From: Motacilla alba alba
Lineage: Eukaryota; Chordata; Aves; Passeriformes; Motacillidae
Reading direction: 5' to 3'
DNA: 64,000 nucleotides
Assembly (NCBI RefSeq): GCF_015832195.1
Contig: NC_052016.1
Span: forward strand, 82,373,047 to 82,437,046
Part shown: one piece after another, positions 27,012 through 38,498 of the stretch
Numbering within the stretch: the stretch's first letter is position 1
Layout of the letters: each line of letters opens with the position of its first letter
Notes under the pieces: generated by a model
Seen by the model: only the letters and a program-made list of their open reading frames with translations
Databases searched by the model: none
Told to the model about the DNA's origin: nothing
Translations under genes and position numbers: made by a program

Positions 27012-27865
27012 TGAAGGACTCGCTGAAGGGCAGAGTCCAAAGGGTTGTGGTCAGTGGGGCTACATGTGGCTGGTGACCAGTTGCCAGTGGCATTCCTCAG
27101 AGCTCATTTCTGGGGCCAGTCCTCTTCAATCAGCAATCTGGATGCAGGACAATGGAACATGCCATTAGGAAGTTTTCTGACACCACCAAACTGGGAGCTG
27201 CTGTTGACACTTTTGAAGGGACAAAAGGTCTTGCAGAGTGATCTGCATATGTTGGAGCATTGTAATGAAATTTAACAAGTTCCATATGCTGGATTCTGTA
27301 CCTAGGACAGAGTAAAGCTAGGCAAAAGTAAAAATTGGGAGAACAGAGGCTTGAGGTCAGTACTGCTGCAGCCTCAACCAGAGTGCTGTGTGCAGTGCTG
27401 ATCCCCACATTTAAGAAGGATATCAAAGCCCTCCAATGCATCCAGAGGAGGGCAACAGTTCCACTGAAAGGACTGGAAGTCATGTCCTGTGAGGAGTGGC
27501 TGAGGACTTTGGGCTTGTCTAGTTTGGAAAAGGAGGCTGAGGGGCCATGTCCTTGCTCTCTACCTTCTTGGGGAGGTGCAGTGGAAAGGGAGGAGCTGAT
27601 CTCTCCTCCCTGGGAGTTAGGATGTGATGATAGGATGTGTGGGAATGGCCAAACCCTGGAACAGGAGTCCTAGACAGATGGGCACTGTCTAGGTGTCTGT
27701 CAGATGCCCCACTGATTAGGAGACATTTGGCCAATGCCCTTAACAGCGTTCTTTAACTTGGTCAGCCCTGAAATGCTCAGGTAGTTGAACTAAAGGGTTG
27801 TTGTAACTTCCTGTCAAATTGGAACTATTCCATTTATTCTGTTATAGGCTATGCTATGCTACTCT
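27012..27865 (+). mobile_element. CR1 retrotransposon, 5'-truncated, sense
   Basis: The element starts in the RT palm, with GRVQRVVVSGATCGW at about 27024-27070, followed by SGIPQSSFLGPVLFN at 27086-27130, the conserved P-Q-G block. The catalytic box follows at 27170-27196 as KFSDTTKLG, then GQKVLQSDLHMLEH. Beyond this the C-terminal part and 3' untranslated region are more degraded, with probable internal deletions near 27350-27400 and 27540-27600. The 3' end is a TATGC-type repeat (ctatgctatgctactct, 27848-27864), unlike the ATTCTATG tail of the 7.2-kb copy, so it belongs to another CR1 subfamily. Its second catalytic aspartate is Thr, so it is dead. Confidence 0.92.
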
Positions 27866-28984
27866 AAATGAATGAAAATGCAGTTGATACTGCTGAGGAA
27901 GTGTAAAGACTGGCTACATCATCATCAGAGAAACACACAGGATGTGTTTAAGTTGCTTAAACATTTCATATGCTTTCCCACATGCTGCTAAGCCTCCAGC
28001 TGTGAGTCCAGAAGAATGCAGTTCTGTTGTAGGTCTAGCATAATGTCTGTCATGTCTGAGAAAATGCCTCTGGGTACTTAAAATGACATGATATCCTTTG
28101 GCTTAGGTATCTGAATAGCCCACTCATTGAATCATTCCCTTAATCCTTGTGGAGGCATTCCTTGAGTCTCTGTTGAATGTAGTGGAAATTTAAACATGTA
28201 TAGCTCACATGTAAATATCTGCACTCTTAATAGTAGGGAAGGTTGAACCTCATGCCCACTGCTTACCACTGAGTGAATTCCCCATGATTGTACTCTTTCA
28301 TGTCACCTGAAGTCAGAAAATGTTTGATTTCTTTGTCCCATGAATAAGAGGTTATCATTAATTTCTCAGATGCCTACAATACAATGCATTTGTCTGAAAA
28401 TTTGGCTGGGTGAGAGAGATTACCTATATTAGACTACAAAATTTTATCCCTAAACAGTCCTATAGGTATAAGGTGATTTGAAGATAACTCTAGGTGAAAC
28501 AGTTCACTCAAGACAATTCAAAAGGGAGAGGATAATGAGTTTTATTATTTTGTTTTCAATAAATGCCTCTATTATCTTCATTCTTTGTCCATAGCTGTCT
28601 TGCTAGGTTTTGGAGATGTTAGCATCACAGTGCAATTGATACTAGGACATCTAAAAAGATTAACCAAAGATTAAGTGGGCAAAAGAGTTTTTTTCTGACA
28701 TGTACTAAAATTAAATGCCCTGAGAAAAAACCCAACAGCATATGGTAATACTTCTTCAAGCCTACAAGATTTCCTGAGGCAGAAAAGGTTTGTATGGATT
28801 TTTCTGACATGAATTTGTCTAGTCTTCCTACAAGCCCATTTACATTTTTATCATCCACAATATTTTGTGTCAAGGTGATATACACTCTATCTGTAACCAT
28901 GTTTTGAACCTGACAGCTGACAGCTTCATTTGATGCCTACTACTGCCTTTGCTGTCAAGGGGCAGAGAACAACAGATCAGTTTT
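27866..28984. other. non-coding spacer
   Basis: No gene or repeat is recognised. Open frames are short and unremarkable. Confidence 0.6.
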
Positions 28985-29745
28985 CTACAAGCCCTATCAT
29001 TTCCCCCTCAGTCATTTCCTCTTCAAGCAGAAGAGTCCCAGACTACTTATTTATTCCTTGTAAAGACACTGTTTCATACTTCTTGTATTCTTTGTTGTCC
29101 TTCTCTTAACCTTATCCAGTTCCTCTCTATCATTTTGTTTTCTGGGTACTTAGAGTACAGACAGTAGGCAAAATGCTTTATGCAGCTTTATAATAACATT
29201 GTCCATTTTTTTATTCTATGCTTCATTTCTAAAAACTCAGTAGTTATTGTTACTGAGATTCACCTAATATCTTAATGATTTTCTCTGGTATATCTTCAAG
29301 ATCATTTCTTTGACTGATAGAAATTGACTGAAAATTCAAAAGGGAAAGTGATTCTTTGCCACAAATATCACCTTATACTTACCTACTGGCTGCATTTTGC
29401 TAGCTATTTTCTTCCCTAATCCCCTAGAATGCTTTGTTGGATCCTTAATGGTTGACACCAGTCTCCACTATGTCAAATGGCTTCATAATAGCAATATTTT
29501 CACTTTATTTTTCACCTCTTTTCTAGGTAATTTATGCATATTTTGAATGATATGGGGCCCAACACAAAGTCTTATGGAACATCATTGATGTTCTCCACCC
29601 ACAGTGGTAACTGGCCATTTACTGCTGTTTTCTCATTCTCTTTTTGAACCATCTTTAAATATTTACCAAGATCAGTTAGTCTGTAGTTTACCTAATAAAT
29701 GTTTGTGGTACACATAGTGAGCCCAGATCTCCTTCAGCACTTGCC
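28985..29745 (-). mobile_element. ancient, highly diverged CR1-like relic
   Basis: Antisense CR1 landmarks appear in the right order with many substitutions and small indels. The first is the 'tgtccttctcttaacctta' block near 29096-29114, which corresponds to the 'gttgcccttctctgtacctt' type segment of old amniote CR1. A block on recruitment of RT C-terminal codons follows near 29180-29400. Then comes 'aatgatatggggcccaacac' near 29546-29565, with 'ggaacatcattgatgttctc' and 'actggccatttactgctg' up to 29630. These match old turtle/reptile-like CR1 consensus sequence better than the younger bird copies nearby. No terminus can be defined, and both boundaries are approximate. It could alternatively be an L3-type LINE, which is a related clade. 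Confidence 0.7.
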
Positions 29746-30799
29746 TGTTATAACCCCACAAAGTCGGTTGTGACAACACAGGGGTAAAATTCTGTGTATA
29801 TTCACCTCTAAGAAGTGAGACTAGGTGATAAAATATCTTCCTTGGCCCACAGCTCCGTGAAACTCTGCAGACAGCTGCTATCTGAGAATGAAGAAGAATG
29901 TGAAGAGCATGAACATAGGGGATTGTGTGACTGTAGCAAGATTGTATTTATAAACTAACAAGCTCATAAAAGTATTACGACTAGTACATTTAAATATTAA
30001 AATGCAACAAAATCATACTGAATCCTCACATTTTTCCCACATGTCCCAGAAGGCTTTCTACAGAATGAATACAAGAACAGCTATGAATCAAGTATAATTC
30101 TGGCTGCAATAAATAAGATCAACAAGCAGCCCTAAGGGTAGCTCCAGCAAAGGAGTTTACCATCTTTTTTATTAGTTATATAAACAGCCTCAAGATATTT
30201 TGTCATGTGATATCCCCCTGGCATCTTTAAAAAACCTGAAACCTTTTAATCTGCCTGTAAAAGCTTGTAATGTGTAGCTCAGTCTTGTAGCCCTGTGCCT
30301 TATCTCCATGTACAGCAAAGGCTAATTTGTCCCCTTTAAGCCTTTCACTGCAACCTGATGCTCTCTTAATCACCCCCTAAAACTCTGCTCTGTTTATCCT
30401 CTTTTACAGAGACAGGTGCAAAGGATTTTATTAATGCAATACCTTCTTAAGTGGTTTAGTTTATCCCTTGCTATTGATCCAATGGTTTAAATCCATTAAG
30501 AGGGTGTGAACGGACACTTTTATTCTTTGCTTAATAGAATCCATTCTAGAAAAAACAGGACATAGTATTCTGTCCTCTTCTACACTATTTTTTCTCGCTA
30601 AAACCTGAGACCAAAATCAGATTACAGAACATCTAGGTGCTATGTATTTTGGTTGACATTTGTTTTTCTGCCTGTTAATGTCCAAGTAATTTATTCAGAT
30701 TTTAAAAATTCATATATAACATTTTTGTAACAATATTAATATTCTAAATATGACTGCATAAAAAACACCTGTTGAACTTTTCATACAGGCTATATGTTA
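29746..30799. other. non-coding spacer
   Basis: No gene or repeat is recognised. Part of it may be further, unrecognisably decayed CR1. Confidence 0.55.
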
Positions 30800-31275
30800 C
30801 ACAAGACATGGACATACTGGAGAATCTGCATTGAAGGGCTACAAAGGTGATTAAAGGTCAGGAGCATCTCATTTGTGAGGAAAGTCAGAGACAGCTAGAC
30901 TGCTCATCCTGGAGAAGAGAACCCTTAGGGGAAATGTCGTCAATGTGTACAAAAGCCTGAAGGGATGGTGTGAAAAGAACAGAGACAGGCCTTCTTCAGT
31001 GGTGCTCAGTGACAGGACCAGAGTCAATGGGCAGAAAGAGTAACACAGGAGATTCCCTCTGAACATCAGGAAATGATTTTGATGATGAGGGTGATTGATC
31101 AATCACTGGCACAGCTTGCCTACATAGGTAATGCATTCTCCATTCTTGGAGATCTTCAAAAGCCTCCTGGGCATGGTCCTGGGCAATCATCACCTAGCAG
31201 GCCAGCTTGAGCAAAGGATTGATCCAGATGTCCTGCATTAGTCCCTTCCAACCTTAATCTTTTTACATTCTGTGG
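30800..31275 (+). mobile_element. CR1 3'-end fragment, sense
   Basis: It begins with 'acaagacatggacatactgg', corresponding to the CR1 RT C-terminal stretch that codes for KDMDLLE-type residues. It continues through the block equivalent to 'ctggagcacctctcctatga' and the 3' untranslated region, and ends with 'cccttccaaccttaatcttt' and a single ttctgtgg terminal unit. Substitutions are frequent and no reading frame is open over the region. Only the last 475 bases or so of an element are present. Confidence 0.88.
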
Positions 31276-34200
31276 AACGGTTAATGGCAATTCAGTCTTT
31301 TCTAATCTGAACACATAAATTTTTTTGTGAATGCTCAGAGATCCCATTAATTCAAGATAATACCAATTTTTATCAGTCCAGAGAAGTCTTTGTGATTTCC
31401 ACATGAGTTATTACATAGCAGAGTCAATCCAAACTTTTAGTGTGCTCTGCCCTGGAAAGAAATGCAATGATAGCTTCCTGCCATGAGCTTTTAGCAGCTA
31501 AAGTAAACAAGCATAGTAAGAGATGACATTAAACAAGACAGGTGTAATTTTTCTTTGACTTTTTAGTAGCAATAAATAACAGTAATGAGGTTTTGAGTAG
31601 TATCTAACCCCTTTCATGCTTAGCCATGGAAAAAAAACAAGTCTTCATGACAATGGCAGTAGAACTAGAAAAGTATACTGTCTCCATTAACAGGACCTCA
31701 GGGATGAAGGCTGGTTCACTGCCTTTCTTGATGACTTTTTAAGCAGTAATTCCAGCATGACTGTCAAAGAATGAGGCATCTATATGTGGAAAGAAAGAGT
31801 GTTTAGAACCATTCAGGCTATTCTAATGAAAAGCAATATTAAATTAGCAGCCAAGAAAAATACTAGTCTGCTACTTATGGATTCAGCGGAGATGTATGGG
31901 ATGTGTGCTTGTTTGCATAACAGAGATACATCTGTTAAAGTAAAACAGTTCACATACACAGCAGTAAGGGAGTAGTTCTACGATAAAATATCTGTGGTTT
32001 GGAAGCTATCTATTTTTTAAAATATGTAAATTTGCTCTTTAGAGGTGAAAATCTTGTTCTTTGCCCAAGTTTTATATTTATCTAAGTTTTTTGTGAGTTT
32101 TAAAGTTCTGCTTGTTCTCTAAGGAATTTAACAACCTCCAGGTTATACTACTCAGGAAAAAAAAAATGAAGTACTATTTCCACTGAAAGAGTAGTACTCC
32201 CTTTCTGTAAGACAAGAGGAAGTTTGCAGTCTCTCGCACTATAGTACATGCTCTCAGTGAGGTTATTATGCTGCTATTGGTTCTGCAACAGAGTGGAACC
32301 TGGTTAAGTATGAAATAGTTCACTTTAGCTTGTGTGGTGGGCCTAGATTTCTGAAAGAAAATATGGTGGTATTTTACATTCCTGCTGTCTTCAGGAGTTC
32401 TGTTATTTAAAATCCTCTCAACGTCTTGCAGTTCTACAGATGAAATAACCATATATTTATACAAGTGTTCTCAATACTAGAGAATAGAATGGCCTTCAAG
32501 TATGAACAGAAGCGGAATGAGATGGCAGACAAAGGTTTTGTGGATTTATTCCTCTTTCCCCTCTCCCCTTGTATCTTCTCACCTTGCAGTCTGGTTAATG
32601 TCAGTGTGAGCTGACAACAGACAAATGACACATAGCTGCTGCCATGCAGTCACCACGTGCCAGCTGACTGCAGCTAGTGCCAGCTCTAACTGAAGGCAGA
32701 AGAAAGAATCCTTCCAGCCTATTTCTCCTTAAAGGATGGGGTTTCTGTCCTGTGAGGATTCAAGTACTTTAAGCAAATTCCAAAAAGTTAAAAAAGAATG
32801 TTTTACAAAGACTCTGCAAATCTGAGTCAATAATAGTCACAGAATAAAACATGTGAAGGCTTATGCATGAAGGAGCAAGTGAAAAGCATTAGGGAGGAAG
32901 CACAGGTTGTTTTTCTTTCTCTCTCAATATCCTTTTTCTCAGATTTCCTCTTGTAACTCCTGCAGTATTTTTTTAGTGTGCTGACAAGGCAGTGCTGGCG
33001 GAACTCTATGAAATCTTTTTTCACTAATGCAGGAACCAAACGTTCTATTGGCTCTTTTTTTACCAGATGTCAAGGGTATTTGGTTATGCTCCCAACTATT
33101 GGAATTGGAGGGGTTACTGTCTAGTGTAATTGCTGCCTTCCTCCATTCTGTTACTGCTGCCAGTTTCTACTGAGCCAAATCAATCCTGACAGCTGGCCAG
33201 ATGCTTCTTGTGCCAGTCAGCAGGATTCTGGTCTCAAAAGAGCATCTGGTTATAAGGAAATTTTGCAGCAAACTATACAGTCAATCTTGTTTTCTAAAAA
33301 TATCAACATAAACACTGAAGAAAAAGTATTTAGTAGCTTCACTAATACACTGTGCTTTTTAAATGTGGGGGTGAGCACTCAACTTTTTCACTACAGATTC
33401 CATTTATATCGCATTAATGGAGACTAGTAAAAAGTTGTGGGGTTTTTGTGGATAAGCTTTGTATGTCATATCTTTATTACAGTCTGTGTAGCCCATAGAC
33501 TCAAAAGCAGCTGCCTGAAGTGTAAGCTAACAGCACAGAACACATTTTCTCTAGTACTTGTTTCATGAGGTCACAAGTTATTTTGATTTGGAAGAGCTTT
33601 GGAAAGTGGACTCTTCAGATGACTTAGACATTTTTTCTACTACTATATAAATAGCAAATAATAGGAGGGTTTGGGTTTTTTGCTGATCAGAGCAGTTAGA
33701 AAAGAACAACACTTTCCATAGAAGGCATCATTGTGTTCTCTTGCAGTTTTTTCAGATAAACCTGGATTTATTTTCATACAGCTTATTTTCACTTTACTCA
33801 CGAAACCTTTTTAAGGGAATAATGAAGAATGCATTATTTCCATACCGTCTTCATTACTTTTTGACAAGGTAGAGTGCTTCTATATTTATTTCACAGAAAA
33901 AATGCCAAGTATGGATAGGCTGACTGGTTTTTCATTTAATCATTTACTTTTCTAAATGGAAGCAGTTTGCATTATGATCTAAAAATATGTCTGTTCATCC
34001 AAGGAGTGAAGAAGAGGGAATAAAAGTTCCATACAGGGCAAAGGCTATTTACTCTTTCGATGTGTTGGTCCACGTGTAAGAGAGTATGCTTTGGATGCCT
34101 CTGCATGCGCTGGAACATACAAACGTTTCTTGCAATACTAGAAAGCAGGTACAGCTGGTGAAACCCTACTAAGCCCTCAAAGAGGCCTCCCACTGCCACT

Positions 34201-34999
34201 TGCATTCAATTGTTCTCACAATACCATATAAAATGGCTTGTTCTGCTTTCATTTTCTGTCATGAAAACAAGCTGATGTTGTCCATATATCAATTCCAGCA
34301 TCTGAAGTCCACATGCTGGATGTAGTTGTTTCTTCTTTGCTGAGGATATTTCTGTTGGGGAAAAGAAGATGCCACAAAGTCATAGCATTTCTGGGACTAT
34401 TTGTTTATTGAGTTAACTGATGATACTTCTTTCAACTAAGGTATTTATAAATTGCAGATTCCTTCCAATGGAAGCCTCAGGTTTTCAGCTTTTCCCTCTT
34501 TTGACTTATTTTGACAGTATAAAACATCCTTTAGAGTCATTATACTAAATTATACCTCCACTAAAGAAACTCTGGTAGAGTTCACATATATGGTACGCTT
34601 GAGCTAAAAGCAGCAGCAAGAAGAAAGGGGTGAAACAAGGAATTAAAACTCCTGGTTTCTCATGGGACTTCTCACCATCTCAGTCCTGAGTTATTTCAAC
34701 TTACTTTACCATATTCAAAAGGCAGTTACCATATGTCCCCATTTTTTCTTCCCTTTAGTCACACAGCTCACACTGAGAACATATGTTAAGTGACTTTTTT
34801 TTCTTTTTGCTTTCTTTTGTGCTGTAAGTGCTGTCTGCTACTAACTTTTATATCACTATATAATGGATTCCTCACAATCATTGTTTTTTCCAGTTAATGG
34901 AATGTCCTGATTTGAAAAGTTTAAATAAATCTTGGAGTTACATCACTTCAGAAATAAGGGCACAGGAGTTAAATATCCTATTCACTTAACTTCATCTTT
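31276..34999. other. non-coding spacer
   Basis: No gene is recognised. Two points stand out: a cluster of E-box-like hexamers at 32654-32690 (CACGTG at 32654-32659, CAGCTG at 32661-32666) and a small group of CpGs at 34058-34125. Neither is enough to call a regulatory element. Confidence 0.6.
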
Positions 35000-35120
35000 A
35001 TTTCTCCATTTTCATTTTACAACTGAAAGCCTGGAAATTTTACATCTGTTTACCAATGACCACACACCATTTAACATGATAATACCAGCCAAATGAATCT
35101 CTCTTAAGTCTAGTGCTGTT
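35000..35120 (-). repeat. MIR-like ancient SINE fragment (antisense)
   Basis: The plus strand shows, in order, 'tctccattttcattttacaa', 'ctgaaagcctgg', 'gaccacacacc', 'ccagccaaatgaatctc' and 'aagtctagtgctgtt'. This is the order of landmarks in antisense MIR: a CCATTTTACAGATG block, then AACTGAGGC, GGTCACACAGC, AGCCAGGAATGAA and the tRNA-like head. Divergence is very high, as expected for a SINE family that was active before birds and mammals separated. The alignment is by eye from memory of the consensus, so the boundaries are rough. Confidence 0.5.
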
Positions 35121-35525
35121 AAATATGTCAGAACTGAGCAGCAGTTATTATTACCCTTAGTTTAAAGGTAGTGAAATGATCTCCTGGGGATAAATTCCTG
35201 TAAAGTACCAATTAGTATATATCTCTTTTCCTTGCATTGCTAGTACAATCCACTGTGACCAGTGAAAAGAATTCAGAAGACCTAAACATTGGCCTGACTT
35301 TTCTACGTATTGTATTGGGAGACAGTAATTAAACTCTTAGTATATCGTCTCCATTTCAACAAGGTGATTTGAGCTTTTATCAAAGAAAAAAGTCCATATG
35401 AGCTGTGAATCCTCATTCTGAAGTTAGCAGGAGATATTTCTGGCTAAACATTTTGCCCACAGCCCTTGTTCTTTCTTGTTTCTTCAATGCCTCACCTCTG
35501 TGCTACCCTTTCTATGGGTTTCCTG

Positions 35526-35549
35526 CCCAGGATTAATCCCAGGATTAAT
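35526..35549. repeat. 12-bp perfect tandem duplication
   Basis: Two identical adjacent copies of cccaggattaat. Each contains GGATTA, a bicoid/OTX-type homeodomain core, but a chance slippage duplication explains it equally well. Confidence 0.85.
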
Positions 35550-37490
35550 CTATTTACATGTTTTAGATGAGGGCCACCAGCATCCAGAGCAGCACCAGCT
35601 GATTGAAAAGCCTGTTATTGCTGCTATGGAGACCCAGTTGAGGAAAACCTACTAATTTTTTGATGCCACTCAGGAAGATCTATGTGAATAGACTAAAAGG
35701 CAAGCCAACACGGGAACAAAAGAGCACCTGTGACTAGAACTTGCACTTGAAGAGGTTGGGAAGTATGGATGCATTGCTAGGAATGCTGTGCCGGTATCTG
35801 AGAAAGCAAAGTGTTTGGGAGGAAGCTTGAAATCTTGAAGTCCAAGGGATCCTGGGTGAGATGATGAACAGGAAGTTTCAGTACTGTTGTAACCAGCCAA
35901 GTGAGTATGACTGACACAGATTTCCACTATCTTAACCATTTTCCAGCCTTTCCTCACAACTCAACTAATCACAGCCATTTTGCACAGTGTGTTCATTGAG
36001 GTGGCTGGGCTTTCTGCATGTATTTTTGTCTCTCTTTTCCCCAGGAATGCCTGATTCTGGTGGAGCATCATGCCTTCTCCCCTCCTTATTCAGGCATCTG
36101 GCCTGACACATAGAGGCAGGTTTCTCTGCTGCTATCACAAATGTTTTGGACAGCAGCAAACAGGCCTGTTTAATTTTCTCTCTGCCTGTGCCTTTGCTTG
36201 CTTTCCAGAAGTTCAGCAATGATCTCTGCTCCACATAGCATTGTCAACATGCATGAACACAGCATTGCTTAGGACTATAATATCTGTTCCAGCTGTGCAT
36301 TTTCAGAATTTGCATAAAGCTTCCTTCCTATGGATATAATGCATATTTTGCATGAGAAAACAGTGTGCAGTGACTTAAAATTATCTGAAAAAAACACCAC
36401 TAAATCCCAAGTTTCCCTTTTTGCTGGGCAAAGGGCTTTCCTGGTTAGCATAAATTGAATTCTAATATGTTCTGTCTTGACAGAAGTCATTGTGTGTAAT
36501 GCAAAATTTAGTTTTTGCATCTTGGTGCTCATTTGCTTGAAAGTAAGACTAAGAAAATCAGATTATTTCAACTTGCCTACCAGTTGAATGACAGATAAAA
36601 ACATAAGAATGTTGAAACAAGCATCTTTGTAAACTGTAAGTTTTATTTCAGTTTTTTTTCAAAGGCCAATTCAAATTCTACCAAGTAGTCAATGGGATAT
36701 CATAATCTTTATTTGGGTACCCTTGTTGTGAATTACAACTCATAAGAGAATTTAAAGTGACAGAACAATAAAGGTATTTTTGTTGGTGGATATTTAAAGC
36801 AGCTGTCTATCCAATTTTCAAGTCAAATATTTCTGAAATGTATGATTTAATGCAAAAAAAAGGGGGTTTGTTTATATCTGTTAAATGATTTTTATATTCA
36901 CTCCTTATATTATTTCATGAGGCTTATGCTATGTATACAGTCATTAGGTAACTCCTAATATTGATTTTAGTTTTGCCTGAAGATGGAAGAAATCTTGCAA
37001 CAAATGTTGAAAATATCGCTAAAACATAGATGAATAGGCAGGTGCTAAATGAGTATAAAAAATTTCTTAAAATACATTTACTGTTTTCAGTCAGTTTCTG
37101 TGCTTACTAAACTTGTAAAATTTAACTATGTGGTATATAGAATTAATTCATTACAGTCCTACTTAATTCAGTATGTACCATTTTGCATTAGCATAAAATA
37201 TTTGGCTTTTTTAATCTCAAAATTAAATTCCACTTTAAAATTAATTCAGATTTTTTGGCCAAAGAAAAGCTATAAGAAAATACAAGTGCATGACTCATAG
37301 TCTCACTTCTATTGTACAAAAAATATTCAACTGAATTTCATTTTGGTTGACTGCCACAGATAAGGAGGTTTGGCATTCTGTAAGTGAGGGAAAGATAATG
37401 CCAGGCAGGAAGAGTTTTGCTGAGGAGCATCCAAATTCTTGGTATTGTACCTCCCTTCTCTGTGTCTTGCTGGTTTATGACTATCTCTTC

Positions 37491-37515
37491 TTTTTTTTTT
37501 TTTTTTTTTTTTTTT
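37491..37515. repeat. poly-T tract (25 T)
   Basis: An uninterrupted run of 25 T. The minus-strand sequence beyond it shows no recognisable retrocopy body. Confidence 0.9.
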
Positions 37516-38481
37516 AATTGAAGACTTTTATGATGTGACTTCTAAGGAAGATATTCCATCGTAGATCTGAAATAAAAAATTCAGCACTGAAGCTGTCATC
37601 ATAATTATAATCTGTAATTATGATTATGTAGTCAGATTGCTAGAGTGACTTGTTAAGGACCATAATCTCCATAAATAGGAGGATCTAGCAGAACACAGTG
37701 ATGTGAACCTGCTCTTGTCAAATGATTAACACAGAGAAAAAGGCACTTCCAAAAAGTGGTTCACTTTTGTATGGTCACCATGAGTCTACCAACAGCAGAG
37801 TAAGAACAGGAGCCCATCTGACATGGAGCTGACCCAGGCTCTTCAGCGCACCTGCAGCCACCCACCTATGGAATTGGTGACAAGGCTTCAGCTTCTCTGG
37901 TGGAGACAGAAGCCAGAAACCTCTCCTGATGCTAAATTGATGTGGTGACAGCATTGATTTGGGAAGAGGAAGCTGGGTGCTTGAGTTTCCCAGAGGGATG
38001 CTGCAACCACTAGCTGGTCAGTAACTAGCTGAGGACAGTCAAGTATTTAAAAGGAATGGAGGCAAAAAGGGACGATAAGAGCAGTGGTCAGAGAGTATTT
38101 AGTCTGCAGCACTTGTAGGCCAAGCTGTGTGTCTTCCTATGATATTGTATCTATTCTGGACCAGAGCTTATTTCTATTTTTGCTACTTTTTTGGGACGTA
38201 TGTAAGGAAAAATAGCAAGAGTGCTTTGAATTTGATGTCTATTTTAACAAATGCTTTCAGACATGTTTCTGTCAATTACATCTTTTATATAAATCAAGCA
38301 AGAATTACATTTCCAATTCATATTCAGATATGTTAACACATCAGATCTCATCATGATTCATCTCATCAGAGAACAGACATATTCCATAAGACCTACCTAA
38401 CCTTTACAAAATAGGTTGTTCAGGAGTTCAGAAAGTTGCTGCAACTCCCACAAATGATAGAAGAAATCATATCCTATTTTT

Positions 38482-38498
38482 TGTGTGTGTGTGCGTGT
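38482..38498. repeat. short (TG)n run
   Basis: About eight TG dinucleotides, interrupted once by CG. Confidence 0.85.

Noticed and set aside
33972..34205. 77-codon minus-strand frame over a small CpG group
   Set aside because: No recognisable protein. The CpG group is only about four dinucleotides.
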